Shown here one piece after another: positions 5,969-14,190 of a DNA stretch of 33,691 nucleotides. The stretch comes from a virus. Each line of letters opens with the position of its first letter. Within the stretch, counting starts at the first letter, position 1. The stretch covers positions 1 to 33,691 of IMG/VR virus record IMGVR_UViG_3300042888_000352; one strand, given 5' to 3'. The position numbers and the translations under genes are program-made. The notes under the pieces are model-generated. The model saw only the letters and a program-made list of their open reading frames with translations, had not been told where the DNA came from and made no database searches.

Positions 5969-6225
5969 CGTACCTGGCCGAAATCGAAAGCAAAGTCGCG
6001 GGCATCCCTTGCCTGATTGGCGTGACGGAGTTCAGCGTCGTGCGCGGCTCGTACAGCTACAACGCGCCCAGCGACATGGATTATTACGGGTACACCGAGA
6101 GCTGCTGGGAGGTGCTCGACCGACGTGGGCGCCCTGCCGACTGGCTGGAGCGCAAGCTCACGGATGCCGACCGCAGCCGCATTGATCAGGAGATCGAGGA
6201 AGCCATGACCGAGGATGCGTACTGA
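5965..6225 (+). CDS. Small unknown protein (86 aa)
   Basis: The protein starts MTYLAEIESKVAGIPCLIGV and contains an aromatic stretch (DMDYYGYTESCWEVLDRRGR) and a helical acidic end. It resembles phage proteins of unknown role in style only. Overlaps: ATGA at the start, TGATGG at the end. Confidence 0.7.
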   Translation: MTYLAEIESKVAGIPCLIGVTEFSVVRGSYSYNAPSDMDYYGYTESCWEVLDRRGRPADWLERKLTDADRSRIDQEIEEAMTEDAY

Positions 6226-6449
6226 TGGACGCGCTCGGCCACTACGACAGGCTGTATGGCGACCTGGGATTGTCTCCAAAGGATGCCGGCCAGTGGGTGT
6301 TCGTCTCAGGCTGGAACAGCGCCATGCGGGAGGCTTTGGAACGCATCCAGGCCATGCCGCTGCAGTCGGACACCAAGGCATCGTTTGCGGTCTATTTCCA
6401 GCAGATGATGCACATCGATCCATCAACCATTCAAGCGAGGATGCAATGA
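6225..6449 (+). CDS. Small unknown protein (74 aa)
   Basis: MDALGHYDRLYGDLGLSPKD is followed by WVFVSGWNSAMREALERIQA. The motif SGWNSAMREALERI looks like the W.....R....I helix found in several small phage proteins. It is coupled to both neighbours by overlapping start and stop codons. Function not known. Confidence 0.7.
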   Translation: MDALGHYDRLYGDLGLSPKDAGQWVFVSGWNSAMREALERIQAMPLQSDTKASFAVYFQQMMHIDPSTIQARMQ

Positions 6450-7147
6450 CCATTGAGGCAATGAAGCAGGCGCTAGATGCGCTGCTCGGCTGTGCGCCCT
6501 GCCACAGCGAACAAGGCACTTTGCGGCAAGCCGCCGACGCAGCCATCACCGCTCTACGCACCGCCATCGCTGCGGCTGAGAAGCAGGAGCCGTTTGGCTA
6601 TTGGAACGCAGTGCAGGGCTGGGTTGAGTTGCCCGAAGAAACGCACGCGCCGACCGCATGGGTGTACCCAGAGGCGCTTGAGGCTTTTCGACAGGGCAAG
6701 CCTTGGACGGCCTATGGGCTGAACGGCGAAGGGTTCCCAGGCTCAGATGGGGTCAAGCGCATCCCCCTCTACACCACCCCACCCGCAGCACAGCAGGAGC
6801 CTGTGGAGTGGATTGATTCCGTGATGGAGCAAGCCCAAGTTTTTGCATCGGCGTGGGCACTTGTTGGCAGTCGGTTTGACAGCGGAAACGAGATGGAAAA
6901 CGCAGAGGAGCAAAAGAAAGCCCTCCGCGCCATGCTTTCCACCCCACCCGCAGCAACGGTGGAGGACAACAGCCAAAATTGGGCAGGAATGGATGGAACA
7001 ACTGCATGGCACCTGATTGATCGCCATGCCAATGGCTGGGCAGACATAGGCAAGATGATGGGTGAGTGGCTGGCGGCCAATAGCACCCCACCCGCAGCAC
7101 AGCAGGAGCCGGTGGCGGATGAGGCCAAGGCGGCCAAAGCCGCTTGA
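6446..7147 (+). CDS. Unknown protein with repeated TPPAAQQEP segments (233 aa)
   Basis: The N-terminal 50 residues are helical (TIEAMKQALDALLGCAPCHS and further). The rest alternates soluble segments with a repeated linker: TTPPAAQQEPV, STPPAATVED and STPPAAQQEPV. DNA under the linker is a near-exact repeat, so the protein grew by duplication or slippage. Similar linkers occur in phage hypothetical proteins with lists of short ligand-like segments. The ATG at 6446 overlaps the previous stop. It is the last rightward gene and ends 9 bp from the convergent holin stop. Confidence 0.7.
   Translation: MTIEAMKQALDALLGCAPCHSEQGTLRQAADAAITALRTAIAAAEKQEPFGYWNAVQGWVELPEETHAPTAWVYPEALEAFRQGKPWTAYGLNGEGFPGSDGVKRIPLYTTPPAAQQEPVEWIDSVMEQAQVFASAWALVGSRFDSGNEMENAEEQKKALRAMLSTPPAATVEDNSQNWAGMDGTTAWHLIDRHANGWADIGKMMGEWLAANSTPPAAQQEPVADEAKAAKAA
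6775..6801. repeat. 27-bp direct repeat, copy 1
   Basis: The 27-bp sequence, from CACCCCACCCGCAGCA to CAGGAGCC, is repeated exactly at 7084-7110, and its first 16 bases also occur at 6940-6955. All three copies are in the same frame and encode the TPPAA linker. Confidence 0.85.
7084..7110. repeat. 27-bp direct repeat, copy 2
   Basis: This is the exact copy of 6775-6801; a 16-bp partial copy lies between them at 6940-6955. Confidence 0.85.
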
Positions 7148-7156
7148 GACAACTGG

Positions 7157-7546
7157 CTATTTCTTCAAAGCTGCGGCAATGGATGGGGCGACTTTCTCAA
7201 CGCTGCGGCCAACCACATAGCCGCCAAGGCCAAACTCGACGATGCTCCAGAGCTTGAGGTATTCGGCCTCTTGCAGCCCAGGAGCAGCCCAGCCAAACCA
7301 CCTGGCCACGATCAGGCCGACAAACACCAGCATGGTCAGCGGACGCCAGTTGGCCGCCAGCCAGTGCGTGCTGGCTGCCTCGGTGTTGATGATCTTGGCC
7401 GCAGCTGATTCGATCTCAGCCTGGTGGCTCAGCAGTTGACGCATGGTCTCTGCCTCAGCCTTGGCCTTCTCGGTCGGGTCAGGAAACAGGCTGCCAACGA
7501 TCTGGCCAATGATCGGGGCCAGCGCCGGGACGAGTGCTTGGATCAT
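7157..7546 (-). CDS. Holin, 3-TM gene-transfer-agent type
   Basis: This 129-aa inner-membrane protein is the likely holin that times lysis and releases the endolysin. It starts with a hydrophobic segment (MIQALVPALAPIIGQIVGSL), then a charged helix (EKAKAEAETMRQLLSHQAEI), then two membrane helices (LTMLVFVGLIVARWFGWAA and LWSIVEFGLGGYVVGRSVEK). The conserved W followed by RP before TM2 is typical of the family. The ATG at 7546 overlaps the endolysin stop (ATGA). It is the last gene of the late unit and faces the rightward operon with a 9-bp gap. Confidence 0.85.
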   Translation of the reverse strand: MIQALVPALAPIIGQIVGSLFPDPTEKAKAEAETMRQLLSHQAEIESAAAKIINTEAASTHWLAANWRPLTMLVFVGLIVARWFGWAAPGLQEAEYLKLWSIVEFGLGGYVVGRSVEKVAPSIAAALKK

Positions 7547-7914
7547 TGGTACTCCCAGATCACGTTGGATGGAAGATTGTGGCAACCCAGGCCAAGGTGC
7601 ACGAAGTTCTTGGCAATGCCGATGCGGTGGAAGCCATGCTTGAGCGCCAGGCGGATCAGCTCGTACCGATCGCTGCCAGAGGTGCACGCAATGTCGCAGC
7701 ACATGCCACGGGTATGCTCGCCATCAGAACGCAGCTTCCTGGCCTCCACGGGGTGCGTGGGGTGCCTGTAGCCGCTGGTGATGGTCATGGGCCGACCGTA
7801 CTCGGTGCGCAAGGCCTGAAGGCGCTCCATGAAATCAGGCAGCATGCCATTCAGGCCTGAGTGCTTGCAGTCGAACTCGGCCTTGGTGAAGTTGGGGTAG
7901 TCCGACCAGTCCAT
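7543..7914 (-). CDS. Endolysin, M15-family D,D-carboxypeptidase/endopeptidase
   Basis: This 123-aa zinc peptidase cuts peptidoglycan peptide cross-links at lysis. The fold is recognised by TSGYRHPTHP (46-55), SDGEHTRGMCCDIA with zinc ligands H67 and D74, and VHLGL with H106. It has no signal peptide, so it depends on the adjacent holin for export. The length matches single-domain M15_3 lysins. It sits between the holin and a small coiled-coil membrane protein; no spanin pair was recognised. Confidence 0.9.
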   Translation of the reverse strand: MDWSDYPNFTKAEFDCKHSGLNGMLPDFMERLQALRTEYGRPMTITSGYRHPTHPVEARKLRSDGEHTRGMCCDIACTSGSDRYELIRLALKHGFHRIGIAKNFVHLGLGCHNLPSNVIWEYQ

Positions 7915-7915
7915 G

Positions 7916-8134
7916 TCAGCTACCCTTCCAGTGGCTTGTCAGAAATCCCATGAATCCAGACACGCCGGAAGCGACAGCCATGCCGAACCACAAGCCACCC
8001 TTGCCTTTGTTGGCCAAGGCCACCAGGTCGTCAAGCTGCTGCTCCATCTTGTCCATCTTTTTGTTCATGTCTTGCACGCGCTGCCAAAGCACGCCGTACT
8101 TGACTGGATCGATCTCTCCGTTCCCGAACTCCAT
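7916..8134 (-). CDS. Coiled-coil protein with C-terminal membrane segment
   Basis: This 72-aa protein has a coiled coil (VLWQRVQDMNKKMDKMEQQL and on) followed by a membrane segment (GLWFGMAVASGVSGFMGFLT) and a basic end. I chose the ATG at 8134, which has GGAGGAA in front of it. It is 1 nt from the endolysin gene, so it belongs to the lysis module, perhaps as a second holin or antiholin. It could also be an inner-membrane virion or spanin-like factor; the sequence does not decide. Confidence 0.7.
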   Translation of the reverse strand: MEFGNGEIDPVKYGVLWQRVQDMNKKMDKMEQQLDDLVALANKGKGGLWFGMAVASGVSGFMGFLTSHWKGS

Positions 8135-8153
8135 CGTCGCTTCCTCCACAGCT

Positions 8154-8507
8154 TTACAGGCCTTCGCCTGGGGTCATGTAGACGGTCGATGCACCAGCGG
8201 CAGCACCGGAGAAAAAGAACCCAGCAGAGAAGCGTAGGATTTCAACAGCGCCAGCCACCAGTGGGACGCTGGGGGCAGGGTTGCCAGCCGCAGCCGCCAC
8301 GGCATTGGCCTGCGCAATTGCAGCAGTTGGGCCGAAGCCCAAATGGACCGTGTTGTTGCTGGCGTTCACTATGCGCATCTGGCCAGCAACGTGACTGGAA
8401 AACTTCTCGTAGACCGGCACTTGCACGCCGAGCGGAGGGGCAACAGCAGCAGCGATGACGACGGTTTCGCCTTGTGGGTTGAATGCAATTTGGGAATTGG
8501 CAGCCAT
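8154..8507 (-). CDS. Small beta-rich late protein (117 aa)
   Basis: The protein is Ala/Val/Gly-rich (MAANSQIAFNPQGETVVIAA start, ending YMTPGEGL) with a beta-sandwich look and a few strands such as GQMRIVNASNNTVHLGFG. AAGGAGAA precedes the ATG. It sits between the tailspike region and the lysis genes. Its strand pattern resembles the pair at 17258-17935, so it may be a virion surface protein; that is inference only. Confidence 0.65.
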   Translation of the reverse strand: MAANSQIAFNPQGETVVIAAAVAPPLGVQVPVYEKFSSHVAGQMRIVNASNNTVHLGFGPTAAIAQANAVAAAAGNPAPSVPLVAGAVEILRFSAGFFFSGAAAGASTVYMTPGEGL

Positions 8508-8516
8508 GATTTCTCC

Positions 8517-9050
8517 TTAATTCGTGAAGTAGTGACCAGACACCGTTATCGAACCAGCAGTGTCTACTGGAACGCTTGTAACTGCACCGCCACCAGTAGG
8601 CGTCTGCTGCAAATTCACGTAATTCACGCCCTGCGTGATAAAAGAAATCATCACGTTTCCAGCCGTGAGTGCAATATTACCTGGTGCCACAGACGCTGTT
8701 CCAAACCTAAGAGGACCAGAATTGAACGGCAAGCCAGATACAGCCATATCCCCCGATCCGGTATGAGCACTCCAAACTAAATAGGCCGAAAAGAAAACAA
8801 CATTTCCAATTTTAGTGTAAGAGCCAAATTGCGCTTGGTAATTGCCTGCGCCAGTAACAGCCAAGCCAATAATGGTCGGGACAAAAGTTCCTTCTTCGTA
8901 GTCATTGAACAACTCACTGGTCATTGTTCCTGTGCCACTTGAAGTCGCAGTGAAATCTACACCTTTGCCAGGAGTAGCGATCACTAAATTTCCAGACTCT
9001 ATGGTCTGATTGCCAAACCGAGTTGACGGATTACCTACAGTTTTTAGCAT
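8517..9050 (-). CDS. Probable second tail-surface protein (177 aa)
   Basis: The segment FNDYEEGTFVPTIIG and the following YTKIGNVVFFSAYLVW and SGLPFNSGPLRFG are the pattern seen in C-terminal domains of phage tail fibres and spikes. It starts like a short tail-fibre segment (NPSTRFGNQTIESGNLVIAT). The gene directly follows the tailspike with its own AAGGAG site and shares the spike's lower GC content. It may be a detached receptor-binding or carbohydrate-contact domain. No enzyme motif is seen. Confidence 0.65.
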   Translation of the reverse strand: MLKTVGNPSTRFGNQTIESGNLVIATPGKGVDFTATSSGTGTMTSELFNDYEEGTFVPTIIGLAVTGAGNYQAQFGSYTKIGNVVFFSAYLVWSAHTGSGDMAVSGLPFNSGPLRFGTASVAPGNIALTAGNVMISFITQGVNYVNLQQTPTGGGAVTSVPVDTAGSITVSGHYFTN

Positions 9051-9061
9051 AATCTTTCTCC

Positions 9062-11128
9062 TTAGAAGTTTCTGCTTGTTTCAATCCAAACTCCACCGCT
9101 ATTGCGCAGCGTCAAGAATTGGTCAGTGGACGTTCCAACTGCATTTACACCGCCTTTCAAGCGAATGATGAGAACATTGTTTACAAGTGTCGTGTTCGGG
9201 GAAAGTCTGACTTGAATTTCTTGACCGTCTAGACTACCAAGATAATTTGTAACGCTAGTTGGCGCGCTATTGTTGTGCTGAAACAAACCACCAACAGAAA
9301 CATCAGGAGTTGTTGCACCGTCCGCAAACGTAACAACAGACTCGTTTACAGCAGGGCTTCCAGAGCAAATCAAGAAAATATCTCGGCCCGACGAAAAATA
9401 GACTTTTGCCGGATTGAGGTCCGACGTAGCCAAGTTCTTCAGCACTTCGTTGGTCATTTTGCTTGCAGTTTGCTCATAGTAATAAGCGTTGTACTGCGGC
9501 GCACCAGTCACGGTGTTGTTGACCACCTGGTTGCGTGTGGTTTGATAGGTAGGCCCAAGCTGCGATATGTAAATCGCCGCGATGTTGTTGGCCGGTACTG
9601 TGGGTAATGTGATGACGTTGCCCGACACGGTGTTGTCGAACGTCGAAGCAGACGCCCAGTTTGTTCTCGGCGCAGGAGGTGGCGCGTAATTCGGACGCGA
9701 AAAAAGTGCGCCAGCGGGCAAAGGTGACGCCCAATCATTTTCGATTGCAATCGCTGCTTCTTTGTTCAGCGCAGCAAGAATTTGATTTTCGGTAATTACG
9801 CAACTGTTGACTTCTACAGCCAAGTAAATACCGTAATTCGCACCTGTGAAAATAGTGTTTCCACTAATTACGCTGCCACTCGCGCCGACATAGCACACGA
9901 TTCCACCCTCGCCTGTTGCGTTTGGTGCGTAGCAAAGATTTCCAGTGATCGTATTACTATTTGAACCAAAGGCGGTAATAATGGCAGATGAGCCAAAGTT
10001 GTAAATTTTATTGCCGTGGATAAAATTTTGACTTGCGACTGGAGTTAGATGAATTCCTCGATCCCTTGGACCGTCGATGTAGTTGTCGTAAATTTCGTTT
10101 GCGGTTCCACCAAAAAGAGAGATACCGTGAGAGCCATTTAAAATGATGTTGCCATAAATCTTATTTTTCTCAGCAAGATTCGTAGGCTGTACAAACGAAC
10201 CATTCTCAAAATTTCCGTAAATTAACGCATTGCTGGTCACATAGATGCCGATTGCGGTTGCGGCTGGCAAGGCAGACACATCGGGCATGATGAGATAGTT
10301 ATTGCTTACATGGTTGTAGCGCGAGTTTTGCGCCAAACGAATGGCCTCCGCAGGAGTGGCTGGGTTGTACGCAGGGAAGTTGTATACGCGGTTGTTGTCA
10401 AACGTGCAATTGGCCGCACCATCGCAGAAGATGCCGCGATTGATGATGCCGCCAAGGTCCATGTCAATGTCAGACACTTCGCAATATCGAACATCGGAAT
10501 TGACGACGATCAGGCCCGTTGAAGAAACGGAGCCAGTTTTGATCAACGTGCCGCTGACAAAAAACGACAGTCCTGCTTTCACCGTCAGAAAATTCACGCG
10601 GTACGCACCGCCAAGCACGATCCCTTTGCCAATTGATGCAGCGTAGTCAATTGCTGCTTGAATTGCTGCGGTGTCGTCTAGACCTCCGTTCAAGACACCG
10701 ATAGCGCCAAAATCCTCCACGCTTACCGTCTCGCGCAACTTGGCTTGCACAGTCGTGGCGGCGGCACCAACGCCTGCTGGGTCATAGATCACCACGCTGG
10801 CATTGACACCACCAATAACAACTTCGCTATAGCGCTCTGTTGCTGATGGTGCGCTGTAGACTACGCTTCCGTTTTTGTTCATCACTCGGATGCTGTAGTC
10901 GCTGTTTACGTACAGCCGAGCAGGTGTGCCGTTGCGAGATGGATAGCCACCGAGCGTTCGGATTGGCTGAGGGGCTGAGATTGTCAGCGCTGCATCCCAA
11001 TACACGTTGATCGGGTTGACTTGCGGGTCAAGGTTTGCTTGACCAATCCAGACATAACCTGCCTCAAGAGGCTGGCCATCAATGTCCGTGAAGATCGGAT
11101 AGGTGGGTTGGATCGAGAGTGCGGACAT
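9062..11128 (-). CDS. Tailspike, P22 head-binding domain plus beta-helix
   Basis: This 688-aa spike binds and probably cuts host surface polysaccharide. Residues about 5-105 match the P22 tailspike head-binding domain (PTYPIFTDIDGQPLEAGYVW, then NPINVYWD, and RLYVNSDYSIRVMNKNGSVV). From about 130 a pectate-lyase-like beta-helix begins (SVEDFGAIGVLNGGLDDTAA, IQAAIDYA) and runs through NosD-like turns (YGNIILNGSHGISLFGG and others). The C-terminal 120 residues are a separate beta domain. The DNA is visibly AT-richer than the head genes, as is usual for receptor-binding modules exchanged between phages. It starts in a 1-nt overlap with the ejection gene. Confidence 0.92.
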   Translation of the reverse strand: MSALSIQPTYPIFTDIDGQPLEAGYVWIGQANLDPQVNPINVYWDAALTISAPQPIRTLGGYPSRNGTPARLYVNSDYSIRVMNKNGSVVYSAPSATERYSEVVIGGVNASVVIYDPAGVGAAATTVQAKLRETVSVEDFGAIGVLNGGLDDTAAIQAAIDYAASIGKGIVLGGAYRVNFLTVKAGLSFFVSGTLIKTGSVSSTGLIVVNSDVRYCEVSDIDMDLGGIINRGIFCDGAANCTFDNNRVYNFPAYNPATPAEAIRLAQNSRYNHVSNNYLIMPDVSALPAATAIGIYVTSNALIYGNFENGSFVQPTNLAEKNKIYGNIILNGSHGISLFGGTANEIYDNYIDGPRDRGIHLTPVASQNFIHGNKIYNFGSSAIITAFGSNSNTITGNLCYAPNATGEGGIVCYVGASGSVISGNTIFTGANYGIYLAVEVNSCVITENQILAALNKEAAIAIENDWASPLPAGALFSRPNYAPPPAPRTNWASASTFDNTVSGNVITLPTVPANNIAAIYISQLGPTYQTTRNQVVNNTVTGAPQYNAYYYEQTASKMTNEVLKNLATSDLNPAKVYFSSGRDIFLICSGSPAVNESVVTFADGATTPDVSVGGLFQHNNSAPTSVTNYLGSLDGQEIQVRLSPNTTLVNNVLIIRLKGGVNAVGTSTDQFLTLRNSGGVWIETSRNF

Positions 11129-14100
11129 TACTGGTTCTCCTGGTCGAATTGCTTTTGGGCCTGCAGCGATTGAACGATGAACTTCTCACGCGCACTCATT
11201 TCGCGTGGGAGCTTCACCGCGTCGGCAAACTTCTGGAAAGATTGTGACATCAAGACAGCCTTTACGGTAGCCTTGGATGGTTGGTTTCCTGTTGAAACTG
11301 TATCGACAGCTAGGCGCTGGAATTCAGGCGACGATATCAGCTCATCGGCTGCTTTCAGTGCACCAGGCTTGGTCTTGGTCAGCGCAGCGGCCAGGCCGGA
11401 TGCGATTCCAGCACCAGGCAAACCGATAGCCGATGTGGCCGCCTCTATGGGCAAGCCGACAGCAGCACGCTTGGCCACGCCGTAAATGTTGGTCAGCAGG
11501 TTGTCAGCACCCTGCAGCTCCTGCTGGACAGCTTGAATGCGGCCGGTGGTGATGCGCTCTCGGGTGGCCTTGCTCACGTTGCTGGCCACGCGGTACAGAT
11601 CGGACAGCTGCTTGCGTGCAGGCTGTGGCAGGTTGGCCATCAGTGCTGCATAGGCTTGCTTGTTGGCCAGCAGTCCTTCGTACCACTTGGCGTAGGTGTT
11701 GAAGTTCAGAGCGCCGTTCTGGGTGGCCTTGCCGAAGGCGGTGTTCAGAGCCGAGGCAGTGACCATCTGGCGCATGTCCTTCGGGATAGCGGTCAGAATC
11801 TTGGCCAGCTTGTCGGCATCGCCCTTGGTCAGGGACATGGTGGCCGATTCCAGCTTACCCACCAGGCTCTGGTCGAGCTGGCGGCCGAACAGGGACACCA
11901 TATCGTCCTCAAAGCCCTTGCGCATCTTTACCAAGCTGTTGGCCAGCTGGTAGTTTGCACCCTGGCCAACAGTGTCGGCCAGCTTCATCTGGTCATCGTT
12001 GATCAGGCGATAGAGCTGCTTTGCAAGACCAGTGTCAGCATCAGCGAACGGGCCAGCTTGGCGTGCGGCTGCGCCAACATCGCGCCGGACGTCATCGATC
12101 AGGGCGTAGGTCGGGGCGCGGGTGCCGATCACGTTGCCAGCCTCGTCCTTGATGGGTTTGGGCGTCAGCTTGCTGCGCACCATCTTTTCCAGCGCGGACA
12201 GGTTTTCTGCGCCATCCAGATCGGCCGCACGCTTCTCGACAAACCCGAGGATGTTGTCGGCATTGCCACGGGTCTGCGCAGGCACTTGGGTGCGGATCGC
12301 TTTGAATGCGTCATCTGCCTGCTTTTCCAGAGCCGTGACGGTCGAATCCATCTGGCCACGTACAGCCTGGTTGAGCTTGCTCAGGTCTGTCGTGCCGCCA
12401 ATCTCGTTGACCAGGCGATCGGCACGCTGGCCGACCTGCTCCAAGCCCTGAATCTCGGCTGCTCGGGTCTGGCTGCCGGGGATGGACTTCACGGCTTGGG
12501 CCAGCTCGCGGTAGGCCTGGTTTGAGGTCAGGTGGTCGGGCTGCAGGTATTCGTCGATGCCAAGGCGTCGGGCAGCCTCCAGTACCTTCGGGTCTGGTGC
12601 GGCTTGGCCAGCCAGCACGGAAGTGGCGCGGGTTGCGCCCATGCCACCTTCGGCAGCCGTGCGTGCGGTCGTGGCCAGCTCCTGCGGGGTCATGGCCGCA
12701 GCCGGCGCAGCCGGTGGCGTGACTTGCATGGCAGAGGGCTGGACTTCAGGCGCGGCAGCGGCAGCACGGACGGGCGCAGCAGGTGCAGCCGGAGCCATTG
12801 CCGTGCCCATAGGAGCGCCAGCAGGGGCCGCAGGGCCAGCGGCAGGGGTAACGGGCGCACGGGCAGCGCGGACGGCCTGCACGCCGCGCACAGCGGCCGG
12901 GAGGACTGGAGCCAGCGCAGCAGTCGTGGCCACCTCGCCAGCGTCGAATCGACCGCCTGTGGCAGCCTGCGTGGCCTCGATGGCGGCCTGTGTTGCGCCA
13001 GCACCAGCAGCCATTCCAGGCAGCGTGGTTGCGCGGCCAGCCGGTGTGAATGCGGCCAAAGCGCCAGCAGCGCGGGGAATGTCGCTCACCTGGAAGCCTG
13101 GCTTGATGGCGTACATCTGGCCGTCGATTGACGACTGCAGCACGAAGTTGCCCTTTTCGTCCTGGCTGACTTGCACGCCGGGGAAGTTGGACTGGATGAC
13201 CTGCACAGTTTCCTGCGGGTTGGTCATCATCGTGCCCAGGGCCGACTTAAAGCTGGCCATGCTGAAGGTGTTGAGCTCAGGCATCGACGCCCAATCTGGC
13301 AGCGCCTGAGTTGTGGGCGTTTTGCGCTCTGTGCCAGTGATGGCCTCACGGATGCCGCCAAGCACGCCCAGGGCCTCAGTGCCTTTGAGCTGCATGCCAG
13401 CCGGTGCACGCGCCATGCCGTTCTTAACGTCGGCCTCCAGGTCCATCATTTCCTGGCGGGTCATGCGGCCGGTGTTGTAGGCCTCAACCACGGCAGGTGG
13501 CAGCTCAGCGACTTGCGTGCTGGGCTTGGTGCCTTGGGCTGGAGCAGGCTGTTGGCCACGGAGGGCAGCGCCACGGGGCAGCATGATCGCGCCGGACTGG
13601 ACGTCGGCCTCGAACTCCGCGGCCTCTTCAGGCTTCATCTGGCCGGAGCTATAGGCGTTGAAGATGTTTTGAATCGAGCCAGGAGCCATAGCAGGGCCAC
13701 CAGTAGCGCCAGCGCCACCTCGGGCTGCCATGACGCGTCGAAACGCGCTCTCCCCACCTCCGGGGAGCGCGGCTTGTTGCTCTTGGCCAACACCTGCAGT
13801 CACGCGCTCGATGTAGGACTTCGTGCGAGGCCCCCAGTTTTCCGGGTCGGTGCCGCCGTGATACTCGGCAGCGGCCAGCTTGATGTCGCCTTTGTTGCGC
13901 CGCAGGGATTCCTTGAGCAGCAGGCCAGCAGCCTCGGCCGCGTTCTGTGAGCTGAGGTAGGCGTCCACGCCATACTTGTCCAGCACAGCCTTGCGGGTGG
14001 CCGGGATGATCTGGAATGGCGTCTTGGCATTGGCCTCGGACACCTGGTCGGCATTGCTGCGCTCGCCATAAAGCAGCACCGACTTGAGCAGACCAGACGG

Positions 14101-14181
14101 CAGACCGAGCTTCTGCTCGGTGCTGGACGCCAGGTCAGACCAGAACGGGTCTTTGTAGCTGTTTGGGGATTGTGTCGCCAT
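11128..14181 (-). CDS. Large ejection protein with lytic transglycosylase domain (gp16 position)
   Basis: This 1017-aa virion protein is expected to travel with the DNA into the host and open the peptidoglycan. Residues about 15-130 form an SLT-type transglycosylase domain: the catalytic Glu is likely E40 in LLYGERSNADQVSEANAKTP, with TPFQIIPATRKAV and AAAEYHGGTDPENWGP after it. A long Ala/Pro-rich linker (about 415-505) separates this from a helical C-terminal half. It is in the P22 gene 16 position, just upstream of the tailspike. The fusion recalls T7 gp16. Confidence 0.8.
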   Translation of the reverse strand: MATQSPNSYKDPFWSDLASSTEQKLGLPSGLLKSVLLYGERSNADQVSEANAKTPFQIIPATRKAVLDKYGVDAYLSSQNAAEAAGLLLKESLRRNKGDIKLAAAEYHGGTDPENWGPRTKSYIERVTAGVGQEQQAALPGGGESAFRRVMAARGGAGATGGPAMAPGSIQNIFNAYSSGQMKPEEAAEFEADVQSGAIMLPRGAALRGQQPAPAQGTKPSTQVAELPPAVVEAYNTGRMTRQEMMDLEADVKNGMARAPAGMQLKGTEALGVLGGIREAITGTERKTPTTQALPDWASMPELNTFSMASFKSALGTMMTNPQETVQVIQSNFPGVQVSQDEKGNFVLQSSIDGQMYAIKPGFQVSDIPRAAGALAAFTPAGRATTLPGMAAGAGATQAAIEATQAATGGRFDAGEVATTAALAPVLPAAVRGVQAVRAARAPVTPAAGPAAPAGAPMGTAMAPAAPAAPVRAAAAAPEVQPSAMQVTPPAAPAAAMTPQELATTARTAAEGGMGATRATSVLAGQAAPDPKVLEAARRLGIDEYLQPDHLTSNQAYRELAQAVKSIPGSQTRAAEIQGLEQVGQRADRLVNEIGGTTDLSKLNQAVRGQMDSTVTALEKQADDAFKAIRTQVPAQTRGNADNILGFVEKRAADLDGAENLSALEKMVRSKLTPKPIKDEAGNVIGTRAPTYALIDDVRRDVGAAARQAGPFADADTGLAKQLYRLINDDQMKLADTVGQGANYQLANSLVKMRKGFEDDMVSLFGRQLDQSLVGKLESATMSLTKGDADKLAKILTAIPKDMRQMVTASALNTAFGKATQNGALNFNTYAKWYEGLLANKQAYAALMANLPQPARKQLSDLYRVASNVSKATRERITTGRIQAVQQELQGADNLLTNIYGVAKRAAVGLPIEAATSAIGLPGAGIASGLAAALTKTKPGALKAADELISSPEFQRLAVDTVSTGNQPSKATVKAVLMSQSFQKFADAVKLPREMSAREKFIVQSLQAQKQFDQENQ

Positions 14182-14190
14182 CTGTTGTCC

